Source: Lachnospiraceae bacterium
GTDB taxonomy: Bacteria > Bacillota > Clostridia > Lachnospirales > Lachnospiraceae
Assembly (NCBI GenBank): GCA_016291405.1
Contig: JAEEXG010000006.1
Coordinates: 21,566 to 85,565, forward strand
DNA length: 64,000 nucleotides
Direction: 5' to 3'
Positions 1 through 7,667 of this stretch are shown piece after piece. The first letter of the stretch is position 1; each line of letters starts with the position of its first letter. Position numbers and translations under genes: made by a program. Below the pieces are notes generated by a model, which was not told the DNA's origin, did no database searches, and saw only the letters and a program-made list of their open reading frames with translations.

Positions 1-129
1 TTTAGGATACACCATCACAAACTGTCCGGGCTTTGCTTCTTTAGCTATATTTGTCTTTATTCTAAGTTCAAAGATTCCCTTTGATAGTTCTATAGCCTTT
101 GTTACTTTGGCCTTTTCATAGATCTTCAT
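1..129 (-). CDS. pyrK: Dihydroorotate dehydrogenase electron-transfer subunit, N-terminal fragment
   Basis: Partial gene running off the left edge; only the first 43 codons are visible. It starts MKIYEKAKV and continues into AKPGQFVMVYPK, the FAD-binding beta-barrel signature (PGQF) of the PyrK/ferredoxin-reductase family, which passes electrons from the pyrimidine dehydrogenase PyrD to NAD. The ATG at 129 lies inside the last codons of pyrC (14-base overlap), so the two are translationally linked in a pyrimidine-synthesis operon whose remaining genes must lie to the left. PyrK rather than another reductase is inferred from the neighbour; the motif itself is shared by related flavoproteins. 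Confidence 0.8.
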   Translation of the reverse strand, partial: MKIYEKAKVTKAIELSKGIFELRIKTNIAKEAKPGQFVMVYPK

Positions 130-1381
130 AAACGACTTTCCCTTCAACTATGGTAGCTTTTACTTTTCCCTTCAAGGTTCGTCCAAAGAAAGGAGAATTT
201 ACGGATTTTGATTCCGACTTATCATACACGTATTTTTCCCAAGGTGCAAACAGCATTAAGTTTGCCTTTGCTCCGACCTTTATTCCTTCGCAGGAAAGAT
301 TGTAAAGCTTTCTTGGGTTAACAGCCATCACTTCTATGAGCTTTCCAAGGGTAACAGCCTTTGATTCAACCAATGCTTCATAGCACAAAGAAAAGGAAGT
401 CTCAAGTCCTATGATTCCTGAAGGAGCCTTTAAAATGTCCACATCTTTTTCTTCTTTTGCATGAGGAGCGTGGTCTGTAGCAATTATTGAAATGCTTCCG
501 TCTTTAATGCCCTCAATTATGGCAGCCCTATCTTTCTTTGTGCGAAGAGGGGGATTCATCTTGGCATTTGCTCCGTTTTCAATAACCGCTTCTTCCGTAA
601 GGCAAATGTGGTGAGGGGTAGCTTCCGCAAATACGTTATCACATCTCTTTCTAGCGTTTCTAACAAGTTCAACTCCCTCTTTTGAGCTTATATGCTGGAT
701 GTTAAGCTTAGCCCCTGTTTCTATTGCAATCTCAATATCTCTTTTTATTAATTTAGCCTCCGCTTCTCTTGGAGAACCGTATATTCCGTAATAGTCGCTT
801 GCGGCGCCGTGATTTAAGCCGTTTTCTTTGATTAAGCTTTTATCTTCTTCATGAAGGCTTATGGGCACATCAAGTTCTTTTGCCTTAATCATGGCTTCTT
901 TTAAAAGGTCTGCATCCATTAAAGGGATGCCGTCATCCGTAAAGCCAATTGCGCCTGCATTAAATAAAGCCTTCATATCCGTAAGTTCTTTTCCCTTAAG
1001 GCCCTTTGTGACGCTTGCGCAGGTGTGAATGTTTAAGGGTGATATTTTTGATTTATTTAAAACATACTCAAGGGTTTCTAAATTATCGATTGTGGGATTT
1101 GTGTTCGCCATCATCACAACGTCCGTAAAGCCACCCTTTATGGCACACTTTGCACCGGTCTCAATATCTTCCTTATGTGTCTGCCCGGGGTCTCTAAAGT
1201 GCACATGCACATCGCAAAGGCCTAAAGTTAAAATGTAGTCTGATGCATCAATGGCACCTTCGTCTATTTTCCCTGTTGCCTCATTTAAATCAGCAATTTC
1301 TCCATTCTCTATTGTGACATCATAGCGACCGCTTAATTTGTTTACAGGGTCGCATACTTGGGCGTTTTGAATTTTAAGCAT
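116..1381 (-). CDS. pyrC: Dihydroorotase
   Basis: Zinc amidohydrolase that reversibly cyclises carbamoyl-aspartate to dihydroorotate, the third step of pyrimidine synthesis, in the cytoplasm. The 421-residue protein has the metal-binding HVHFRDPG motif (His59 and His61), a second metal-ligand region at NIQHISS, and the late IATDHAPH motif with the catalytic Asp. Length and motifs fit the class I bacterial enzyme. The start is preceded by ACGGAG. It overlaps pyrK by 14 bases. The region upstream holds the divergent plsC promoter; no PyrR-type attenuator was recognised in it. Confidence 0.96.
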   Translation of the reverse strand: MLKIQNAQVCDPVNKLSGRYDVTIENGEIADLNEATGKIDEGAIDASDYILTLGLCDVHVHFRDPGQTHKEDIETGAKCAIKGGFTDVVMMANTNPTIDNLETLEYVLNKSKISPLNIHTCASVTKGLKGKELTDMKALFNAGAIGFTDDGIPLMDADLLKEAMIKAKELDVPISLHEEDKSLIKENGLNHGAASDYYGIYGSPREAEAKLIKRDIEIAIETGAKLNIQHISSKEGVELVRNARKRCDNVFAEATPHHICLTEEAVIENGANAKMNPPLRTKKDRAAIIEGIKDGSISIIATDHAPHAKEEKDVDILKAPSGIIGLETSFSLCYEALVESKAVTLGKLIEVMAVNPRKLYNLSCEGIKVGAKANLMLFAPWEKYVYDKSESKSVNSPFFGRTLKGKVKATIVEGKVVYEDL

Positions 1382-1457
1382 TTTAATCTCCGTTTGATAT
1401 TGTGTAATTACAGATACACTTATTTATTAAGAGTATCATAAATCTTTTGTTCCTGTC

Positions 1458-1486
1458 TTGCGCTATTTGTACTAATTAAATATAAT
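1458..1486 (+). promoter_or_regulatory. Candidate sigma-A promoter of plsC
   Basis: TTGCGC at 1458-1463 and TATAAT at 1481-1486 are separated by 17 bases, about 55 bases before the plsC start. The -10 is perfect and the -35 keeps TTG. The rest of the 1382-1540 gap between the divergent pyrC and plsC genes shows nothing else recognisable. Confidence 0.55.
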
Positions 1487-1540
1487 TAATGTGGTTTTGA
1501 AAACTACATCATTACCAATTTGCGATTATTAGGAGAGGTT

Positions 1541-2275
1541 ATGTTTAGATTCATCGGTGCTGCCGTTTGGACGGTTTTATTTTTAATTCTATCTATTCCC
1601 TTTATTTTAGTATTTTTCTTATTAAGATTTATTTGCCCGAAGTTCGTTGCAAATGCATCACAGACAATCGTCTGCGGCGCATTCAGAATGGTTTATTTTA
1701 TTTCAGGCGTAAAACTCACAGTCCTTGGTAAAGAAAATCTTTCAAAAGATACTCCCGTGCTTTTGGTTCCTAACCACAGAAGCATTTTCGATATTATAGT
1801 TACTTACCCCGAATGCATTATGCAGACAGGATATGTAGCGAAGAAAGAAACCTCAAAGATCCCTGTTTTCTCTCTTTGGATGCGCCTTATGAACTGTCAG
1901 TTCCTTGACAGAAAAGACCTTAGAAAAGGCTTAAAGGTAATTAACAAAAGCGCAGAGCTTATTAAATCCGGTAAAAGCATGTGCATCTTCCCCGAAGGCA
2001 CAAGAAACAAGGGTACAGAGCCTTTACTTCCCTTCCATGACGGAAGCTTAAAGATTGCGGAAAAGGCCGAATGTCCTGTTGTTCCCGTTGCAATAAACAA
2101 TACGGAAGAAATCTTTGAAGCACATTTTCCTAAGATTAAAAAGACTCATGTTATTATCGAGTTTTGTAAGCCAATTGAAACAAAGGGTCTTTCAAGAGCC
2201 GAGATTCGCGAAGTAAGCGTTAAGGCTCAGGAAGCGCTTAAAGAAGCTTACTTAAGAAATCAAAAGCTTATATAA
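1541..2275 (+). CDS. plsC: 1-acyl-sn-glycerol-3-phosphate acyltransferase
   Basis: Membrane acyltransferase that adds the second acyl chain to lysophosphatidic acid to make phosphatidic acid. The 244-residue protein begins with a hydrophobic segment (about residues 4-32), then has the catalytic NHRSIFD box (His79 and Asp84) and the substrate-binding FPEGTR box (150-155). A longer frame opens at a TTG at 1520, but the ATG at 1541 directly follows AGGAGAGG (1531-1538) and is the better start. It is a single-gene unit, divergent from pyrC and convergent with murF, with a promoter at 1458-1486 and a hairpin terminator just after the stop. Confidence 0.93.
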   Translation: MFRFIGAAVWTVLFLILSIPFILVFFLLRFICPKFVANASQTIVCGAFRMVYFISGVKLTVLGKENLSKDTPVLLVPNHRSIFDIIVTYPECIMQTGYVAKKETSKIPVFSLWMRLMNCQFLDRKDLRKGLKVINKSAELIKSGKSMCIFPEGTRNKGTEPLLPFHDGSLKIAEKAECPVVPVAINNTEEIFEAHFPKIKKTHVIIEFCKPIETKGLSRAEIREVSVKAQEALKEAYLRNQKLI

Positions 2276-2290
2276 TTAAATACAACAAGG

Positions 2291-2316
2291 GCCGCGTCAG
2301 TGACGCGGCTCTTTAT
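2291..2316. terminator. Hairpin terminator between plsC and murF
   Basis: Eight-base-pair stem GCCGCGTC / GACGCGGC (2291-2298 and 2302-2309) with a 3-base loop, followed by TCTTTATTTAT on the plus strand. It lies between two converging genes and probably serves both; the T-tract is better on the plC side (plus strand). Confidence 0.75.
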
Positions 2317-3687
2317 TTATCTTTCTTTAAGCGCTTCAACAAGCTTTGCAAAGCCCATTCCGTGTGAAGACTTAACCCATATATTATCTGTATCCCTTAC
2401 TTCTGTTTTTAAAACTGAAAGTAAGTCTTCAAGAGACTTAAAATATGAAATCTCAAGATTCTTGTTTTCTTTCTTTGCAGCCTCGTACATGTGCTTACAA
2501 TTTTCGCCTACACAAATAAGCTTATCTATTCCGACATTGGCAGCGTAGGTTCCGACTTCGGCATGCATTGAATCCGAGTTTTCACCAAGTTCAAACATAT
2601 CTCCCATAATTGCTACTTTTCTTCCCTCTGCCAAAACAAGAGTATCAAGTGCAGCCTTCATGGATGTGGGAGATGCATTGTAACAATCGTCAATTATGGT
2701 ACCGATGCCTTTATAGTCAATCAAATTACATCTTCCGTCGATTGTCTTAGCCTTTGCTAAGCCTTCTTTAATCTCATCGTCTGTAAGCCCCATGTCCTTT
2801 GCAATGGCAAAAGAAACAATTGCGTTTGCCTGCATGTGCTTACCAAGCATATGAATTGTCGCATCAAGATTTTTTCCTAAGTAGCTAATCTTAATGTCAC
2901 TTCCCTTAAGGCCTAAGGATTTAGATTCAATCAATGTAACATCATTTTCTTTATTAAATCCGTAGAAGACAGGTTTGATGCCCTTTACGTCTTTTACGGT
3001 TCTTAATTTATCATCATCGCCGTTTAAGTAAATCTTTGCGTCTTTACTCATAAACTCAAAGATTTCAGACTTAGCTTTCAGCACGCCGTCTCTGTCATGT
3101 AAGAATTCCAAATGACATTCACCGATATTTGTAATGACGCAAACGTTTGGCTGAGCGATTCTTGATAACACTCTCATTTCGCCAAAATCGCTTATTCCCA
3201 TTTCAAGTACTTCTACCTGAGTGTCTTCTTCAATTGAAAGAACCGTAAGGGGAAGGCCGATTTCGTTGTTATAATTTCCAATGGTCTTTTGGGTTTTAAA
3301 GCCTTCTGATAAAACAGCGGACACCATTTCCTTTGTGCTGGTTTTGCCAACACTTCCTGTGATGCCAACCACCTTTACATTTAAAGATTCTCTGTACCAC
3401 TTTGCGAGGTCCTGTAATCCCTTAACAGTGTTTTCAACCTCAATGCAAGGGCCCGTTACGCCTTCCGGAATGTGGTCACATAAAACTGCTGTAGCGCCCT
3501 TACTAAAGCAGTCATTTATAAAGTCATGGCCGTCAACTCTTTCGCCTTTAATGGCCACAAAGAGGCTTCCTTCTTTAACTTGTCTTGAATCCATTGTCAC
3601 GGATTCTATAAGCATAGAGGCGTCGGTTATGTTCTTTCCAACGCCATCTGTTGCAATTATTACATCTCCAATATTAAAAGCCTTCAT
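2317..3687 (-). CDS. murF: UDP-N-acetylmuramoyl-tripeptide--D-alanyl-D-alanine ligase
   Basis: Cytoplasmic Mur ligase that uses ATP to add D-Ala-D-Ala to UDP-MurNAc-tripeptide, completing the peptidoglycan pentapeptide. The 456-residue protein has the N-terminal MDSRQV motif that contacts the UDP-sugar, the ATP-binding GITGSVGKTSTKEM loop (about 108-121), the central-domain GECHLE motif and a C-terminal domain with DDCYNASPTSM. Length fits the family. It follows ddl by one base, so D-Ala-D-Ala is made and used by consecutive genes. Confidence 0.97.
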   Translation of the reverse strand: MKAFNIGDVIIATDGVGKNITDASMLIESVTMDSRQVKEGSLFVAIKGERVDGHDFINDCFSKGATAVLCDHIPEGVTGPCIEVENTVKGLQDLAKWYRESLNVKVVGITGSVGKTSTKEMVSAVLSEGFKTQKTIGNYNNEIGLPLTVLSIEEDTQVEVLEMGISDFGEMRVLSRIAQPNVCVITNIGECHLEFLHDRDGVLKAKSEIFEFMSKDAKIYLNGDDDKLRTVKDVKGIKPVFYGFNKENDVTLIESKSLGLKGSDIKISYLGKNLDATIHMLGKHMQANAIVSFAIAKDMGLTDDEIKEGLAKAKTIDGRCNLIDYKGIGTIIDDCYNASPTSMKAALDTLVLAEGRKVAIMGDMFELGENSDSMHAEVGTYAANVGIDKLICVGENCKHMYEAAKKENKNLEISYFKSLEDLLSVLKTEVRDTDNIWVKSSHGMGFAKLVEALKER

Positions 3688-3688
3688 A

Positions 3689-4717
3689 CTACTTTTCCAA
3701 TGCCATCTTTACTAATTTTTCACAAAGCTGATTATAGTTAATACCTACGGCAGCTGCTTCCTGAGGCATTAAAGACATAGGTGTCATGCCGGGAAGAGTG
3801 TTTGCTTCCAAAGCATAGAGTTCACCGTCTTTATCCATCATGATGTCTACTCTTGCGTACTGATTAAGTCTTAAGCAATTGTATGCATCCTCTGCCATTT
3901 TCTGCATTTTAAGTGTGGTTTCTTTGTCCACATTTGCAGGACAGGTTTCGATGGTGGAGCCTTCCTGGTATTTGTTTTTATAATCATAAAATCCTTCAAC
4001 GGGAGCAATTTCGATTACGGGTAAAGCCTTACCCAAGATTACGCCGCAAGAAAACTCTCTTCCGTCGATAAACTGCTCAACCACAAGTTCGTTTCCGAAT
4101 GTGAAGGCATCTTTCTTTGCCTTTTCGTATTCTTCTTTGTTGTGAGCAATATAAACTCCGATACTGGAGCCTCCGTCTGTAACCTTTACAACTACGGGAT
4201 ATTTTACTTCGTTTTTATCTTCTTCACCCTTCTTTAATGAAAAACCTGCGGGAGTCTGAACGCCGTAAAGCTTAAATAAATCCTTTGCCAAAGCCTTATC
4301 CATTGCCAAAGCTGAGCTTACATAGTCGTTACCTGTATAGGTGATTCCGTGAAGGTCAAATGCTGCCTGCACTTTACCGTTTTCTCCGTTTTCTCCGTGA
4401 AGAGCCATAAATACAACGTCTGCTTCTTTACAGATATCAAGAACATTGGGGCCAAAGAAAGATTTTCCTCCGTCCTTTCTTAATGCTTTAATTGCATTAA
4501 TGTCTGGGTTCTGAGTCTTTATATGCTCGATATTTCCTAACAGTTCATCACCTTTATCAAACACTGTGGCTAAATCCACATCTTCAAGTCCTAAAAATAC
4601 ATCAAGCAAAACGGCCTTGTGTCCGTTTTCTTTTAACGCCTTATAAATCTTTGCACCTGACACTAAAGATACATCTCTTTCAGTGCTTGTGCCTCCTGCC
4701 AAAACTACTATTTTCAT
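3689..4717 (-). CDS. ddl: D-alanine--D-alanine ligase
   Basis: ATP-grasp ligase making D-Ala-D-Ala for peptidoglycan. The 342-residue protein has the N-terminal ALHGENGENG motif, the AMDKALAKDLF segment, the glycine-rich DGGSSIGV loop and the C-terminal metal-binding LEANTLPGMTPMS. The ATG overlaps the stop of the upstream GH9-like lipoprotein gene by four bases (ATGA), so translation of the two is probably coupled. The family also contains D-Ala-D-Lac ligases; specificity was not judged from sequence. Confidence 0.95.
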   Translation of the reverse strand: MKIVVLAGGTSTERDVSLVSGAKIYKALKENGHKAVLLDVFLGLEDVDLATVFDKGDELLGNIEHIKTQNPDINAIKALRKDGGKSFFGPNVLDICKEADVVFMALHGENGENGKVQAAFDLHGITYTGNDYVSSALAMDKALAKDLFKLYGVQTPAGFSLKKGEEDKNEVKYPVVVKVTDGGSSIGVYIAHNKEEYEKAKKDAFTFGNELVVEQFIDGREFSCGVILGKALPVIEIAPVEGFYDYKNKYQEGSTIETCPANVDKETTLKMQKMAEDAYNCLRLNQYARVDIMMDKDGELYALEANTLPGMTPMSLMPQEAAAVGINYNQLCEKLVKMALEK

Positions 4718-6192
4718 TTCTTTCCTTTCTTATCCTTCACGCTTTTATTTAGCTTCGCCGCAACCGCTATTAGCTCTGCATAAGCGTTTGGAGAATTAAC
4801 TGATTCTATATATTTTTCACTAAATGCATTTCTTCCAAGCAAATAGTGGATATAGTCTTCTTCCGATTCTTCGTATTCTTTGCTGTTATCTATGTAATCG
4901 CAAAGCATCATTTCATAGGCGTTTCTAAGCTGATCCACCACTTCGGTGGTTTCAGGGTCTATGCCAAATCTTGCCTTATCTCCCGCATCGGACTTTGCCT
5001 TTATACGGGCTTTAAATGAATTCATTAGTAAAGCACAATATGTCCTATTTGTGCCTCTTGAGGTTGAAAGATATGTTATTGCGGCATCAAGTGTCGCTCT
5101 TCCGTCATAGGCAGCCCCTGCATTTAATTTTAGATAATCCAAAATAATCTGGTTATAAACGCCGTTTCCCGTAGCCTTAAACATTTCCGCTGCAGCTCTG
5201 TACATCTGGTCGCTTGTTACAATGTCTTTGTTTGCTTCCAAACATTTCCAGGCTTTGCTTGCAGCCTGAAATGCTCTTTGAGAAAGGCCTTGGTCAAACT
5301 GTTTATAGTCCATTGAAAACTTTGCAAGGCAGGCGCAAAAATAAGCTGTTGCTCTTGTAGTCTCTCCCCCTACAGCAAGTTTCTTTTCACGCTCTCCGGG
5401 TAAATTTTGCAAAGAAACCGATGTGTACACACCGCCTGTTTCCTGGTTTTGCATTTTTAAAAGCCATTCTATTTCGAAGGCAGCTTCATCCAAAATGTCG
5501 GGGATCTTGTTTCCGCTAAACTCGTATCCGTAGTCATCCGTAAAGGCGCTTGGATAGAATTCATAAGCCGTGCATAAATCCATAACGGAAAGGCAGGCTT
5601 CCACCACATCCTTTTGTCCGCCTTCGGCCGTATGCCATCCACCGCTTACATCCATGGTCACGGTTAAGTCGCTTTCAAAAGGAACGCTCTCTAAATGGCA
5701 ATTATCGCACCTTAACTCATGAAGCTTTGAAAAGGCCTTTAGTAACGTATCTTCATAAACAAACTCTCTTATAAAAAAGGATTTACTCTTTCCTAAAAGT
5801 TCAGCCTCAATGTAATAGCATCCGGCTGTACTAAAATCTGAAAAATCCGCAACCCCTGTAAGCTTTCCGTCTTCTTCCATGGAAGGCTTTCTTTTGACAC
5901 TTCCTCTGAAAACTTCCTCATGGGTATTTGCATCCTTAACTACAAAAACAGCAGGAAGGTTTTCCCCTGCCAGTATGGCTTCTTTTGTCTTATTTAATTC
6001 ATATCCGTTTAAATCAACACAGATTCCGGGGTACGCTCCCGGCACTTCATAGTCTATCTTTGCCTCTGAAAGCATAGACGTTTTTCCGGACAGTTCTTTT
6101 ACAAATGTGGTTTTTTCCTGGATTTTAACTTCTTTTCCACATCCTGTAAGGAGGGCTAAGCAAAGCAAAATCGCTACTATTCGTTTTTTCAT
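4714..6192 (-). CDS. GH9-like lipoprotein, probably catalytically inactive
   Basis: A 492-residue lipoprotein: hydrophobic signal with lipobox LTGC (Cys18), an Ig-like cellulase N-terminal domain (about 45-142, starting YEVPGAYPGICVDLNGYEL) and an alpha-toroid domain resembling family 9 glycoside hydrolases (about 145-480). Scaffold motifs are present (DVSGGW, DEAAFEIEWLLKMQ, GGVYTSV, ATAYFCACLAKF, YLLGRN). However, the family's DAGD catalytic-base motif after SGGW is replaced by TAEG (188-191), and the usual C-terminal NE catalytic-acid segment is not found because the end is short. It is therefore probably a carbohydrate- or peptidoglycan-binding pseudoenzyme on the outer face of the membrane. 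The start follows AAGGAGAG. It is the first gene of a unit with ddl and murF. The role is unknown; the loss of catalysis is judged by eye. Confidence 0.75.
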   Translation of the reverse strand: MKKRIVAILLCLALLTGCGKEVKIQEKTTFVKELSGKTSMLSEAKIDYEVPGAYPGICVDLNGYELNKTKEAILAGENLPAVFVVKDANTHEEVFRGSVKRKPSMEEDGKLTGVADFSDFSTAGCYYIEAELLGKSKSFFIREFVYEDTLLKAFSKLHELRCDNCHLESVPFESDLTVTMDVSGGWHTAEGGQKDVVEACLSVMDLCTAYEFYPSAFTDDYGYEFSGNKIPDILDEAAFEIEWLLKMQNQETGGVYTSVSLQNLPGEREKKLAVGGETTRATAYFCACLAKFSMDYKQFDQGLSQRAFQAASKAWKCLEANKDIVTSDQMYRAAAEMFKATGNGVYNQIILDYLKLNAGAAYDGRATLDAAITYLSTSRGTNRTYCALLMNSFKARIKAKSDAGDKARFGIDPETTEVVDQLRNAYEMMLCDYIDNSKEYEESEEDYIHYLLGRNAFSEKYIESVNSPNAYAELIAVAAKLNKSVKDKKGKK

Positions 6193-6221
6193 TAAGCTCT
6201 CCTTTTTAGTAAACCTATCCT

Positions 6222-6227
6222 ATTATA
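6222..6227 (-). promoter_or_regulatory. -10 element upstream of the GH9-like/ddl/murF unit
   Basis: TATAAT on the minus strand 30 bases before the lipoprotein start. No good -35 is seen at 17 bases, so an activator or extended -10 use is possible. Confidence 0.35.
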
Positions 6228-6304
6228 CAACGATTTTCGAATTTATACTAATTGCCAAAAGTGCCTTATTTATTTACATTTCCTGCCGATATATTTAATA
6301 CAAG

Positions 6305-6348
6305 GACGTTTTTTTGAAATGGATTTTTCAAAAAGCGTCTATTTTTTT
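6305..6348 (+). terminator. Terminator-like hairpin in the leader of the EF-hand gene
   Basis: GACG plus a T-rich arm (6305-6319) pairs with TTTCAAAAAGCGTC (6326-6339), leaving one bulged base, and is followed by TATTTTTTTCTTT. This has the form of an intrinsic terminator but ends only a few bases before the ribosome site AAAGGAGGG (6354-6361) of the next gene. It could be an attenuator, or simply insulate the gene from upstream transcription. Confidence 0.5.
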
Positions 6349-6372
6349 CTTTAAAGGAGGGTAAACAACCAA

Positions 6373-7515
6373 TTGAGAATCAGTTCCTATCAACTAGGAA
6401 TGGACTCCGAGAGACGTTACACGTCTACTCAATCTTCTCGCTTTTATCGCGAGGTAAGTGTAAGCAATGTAGAGACAACAGGAAGTCAGCTTACACCAAA
6501 TCTTTTTAACCAGTTTCTTCCAAAGGATAACGGAAAGAGCGACTGCGAAGGTCTTCCCGCTTTTGAATCTTTAGAAGAAGAACCTCTTGGCACCAAGGGG
6601 CTTGAAGATTACCTTGGGAAAGAAGATGCCATCAAAGATGCTTACGATTTGTTAAGCAAGCGTGCCGGCATCAAAACTTATTCCCTTGCGCCGGAGAGGG
6701 ATGCAGCATCAGCTTTCCAAAAGCTTCACCAGGATTTCTTGTCACGGATTCTTGATCTTTTATTTAGAAAGAAAGAGGATTGTAAGAAAGAAAATGCGCT
6801 TGAAGAAACAGATGGTGCCACAGCGGATACAGGTTCTTTAAGCAGAATTTCAACCACCTACTGCACAGAAAGCTTCTACATGGAATCAGAGTTTACTTCG
6901 TTTACAGCCGCAGGAATTGTAAACACAGATGACGGAAGAAGCATTAATGTTAATCTTAACATTTCAATGTCTTCTACCTTCATAGACTATTTCTCAACTT
7001 CCATAACAAACATTTCTTATCAGTTTACGGATCCTTTGGTGGTGAACTTATCGGAAGCTCCCGCAGACTTAAAGGACTTAAAGTTTTTCTTTGACTTAGA
7101 CTGTGACGGCGTTAAAGAAGAAATTTCAAACTTTTCTTCAAACAGTGCTTTCCTTGCACTTGATTTAAACGAGGACGGAAAGATTAATGACGGTTCCGAA
7201 TTATTCGGAGCAAAGTCAGGAGACGGTTTTGCGGATTTAGCAAAATACGACTCAGATAACAACGGCTGGATTGATGAAAACGACGAAATCTTTTCTCTTC
7301 TTAAAATCTGGGGCAAAGACCCTGAGGGAAACGATTTAATCTATTCTCTTAAAGACAAAAACATCGGTGCCATTTGCTTACAAAATGCCGACACAGACCA
7401 CATGGTTCGTTCTCACGAAACCTACGATCCCAACGGGCGAATAAGAAAAACCGGAATCTTTCTTTACGAAGACGGAAACGTAGGCACCATACAGCATGTG
7501 GATTTTGCTTCATAA
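6373..7515 (+). CDS. EF-hand-like calcium-binding protein of unknown function
   Basis: A 380-residue protein without signal peptide or membrane segment. The first 220 residues are low in recognisable motifs. The C-terminal part has three acidic loops typical of calcium binding: from Asp241 (DLDCDGVKEE), from Asp264 (DLNEDGKINDGSELFG) and from Asp293 (DSDNNGWIDENDE). The DGSELFG form is seen in many uncharacterised Firmicute and proteobacterial proteins. The start is a TTG at 6373, chosen because AAAGGAGGG lies 11 bases upstream and no better codon follows; an ATG 10 codons in has no ribosome site. It is a single gene with a terminator-like hairpin before it and a strong terminator after it. 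Export by a non-classical route, for example the flagellar system, cannot be excluded. Confidence 0.75.
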   Translation: MRISSYQLGMDSERRYTSTQSSRFYREVSVSNVETTGSQLTPNLFNQFLPKDNGKSDCEGLPAFESLEEEPLGTKGLEDYLGKEDAIKDAYDLLSKRAGIKTYSLAPERDAASAFQKLHQDFLSRILDLLFRKKEDCKKENALEETDGATADTGSLSRISTTYCTESFYMESEFTSFTAAGIVNTDDGRSINVNLNISMSSTFIDYFSTSITNISYQFTDPLVVNLSEAPADLKDLKFFFDLDCDGVKEEISNFSSNSAFLALDLNEDGKINDGSELFGAKSGDGFADLAKYDSDNNGWIDENDEIFSLLKIWGKDPEGNDLIYSLKDKNIGAICLQNADTDHMVRSHETYDPNGRIRKTGIFLYEDGNVGTIQHVDFAS

Positions 7516-7521
7516 ACAGTC

Positions 7522-7547
7522 GGAGAGGGCTTTCGCCCTCTCCTTTT
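7522..7547 (+). terminator. Intrinsic terminator of the EF-hand gene
   Basis: Perfect stem GGAGAGGGC / GCCCTCTCC with a TTTC loop, followed by TTTTTAA. A classical strong rho-independent terminator six bases after the stop codon. Confidence 0.93.
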
Positions 7548-7553
7548 TAATAT

Positions 7554-7648
7554 GGCAGGCGGATGATTTATCATGTCGCAAAACGAAGCAACGCTCCGCT
7601 AAAAGCGCTTCTTAAGTGTTTTGCGACATGATAAATCATCCGCCTGCC
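7554..7648. repeat. Perfect 31-bp inverted repeat with a 33-base spacer
   Basis: The 31-base arm 7554-7584 (starting GGCAGGCGGATG) is exactly the reverse complement of 7618-7648 (ending CATCCGCCTGCC). The spacer 7585-7617 contains a short nested pairing (GAAGC / GCTTC) and the palindrome AAGCGCTT. It lies between two converging genes, just after a complete terminator and 19 bases before the anti-sigma stop codon. No flanking direct duplication is visible. It could be a small non-coding mobile element, a REP-like unit or an unusually long bidirectional terminator. Confidence 0.95.
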
Positions 7649-7667
7649 TTCATAAAGCAAACTCTTT

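Noticed and set aside
3281..3715. A 144-codon plus-strand frame inside murF
   Set aside because: A shadow of murF in another frame; hydrophobic low-information translation and no start signals.
4714..6192. An active cellulase
   Set aside because: The DAGD catalytic motif and the C-terminal Glu segment of GH9 are missing, although the fold motifs are kept.
6305..6348. A known riboswitch before the EF-hand gene
   Set aside because: Only a single terminator-like hairpin is visible; no conserved aptamer was recognised.
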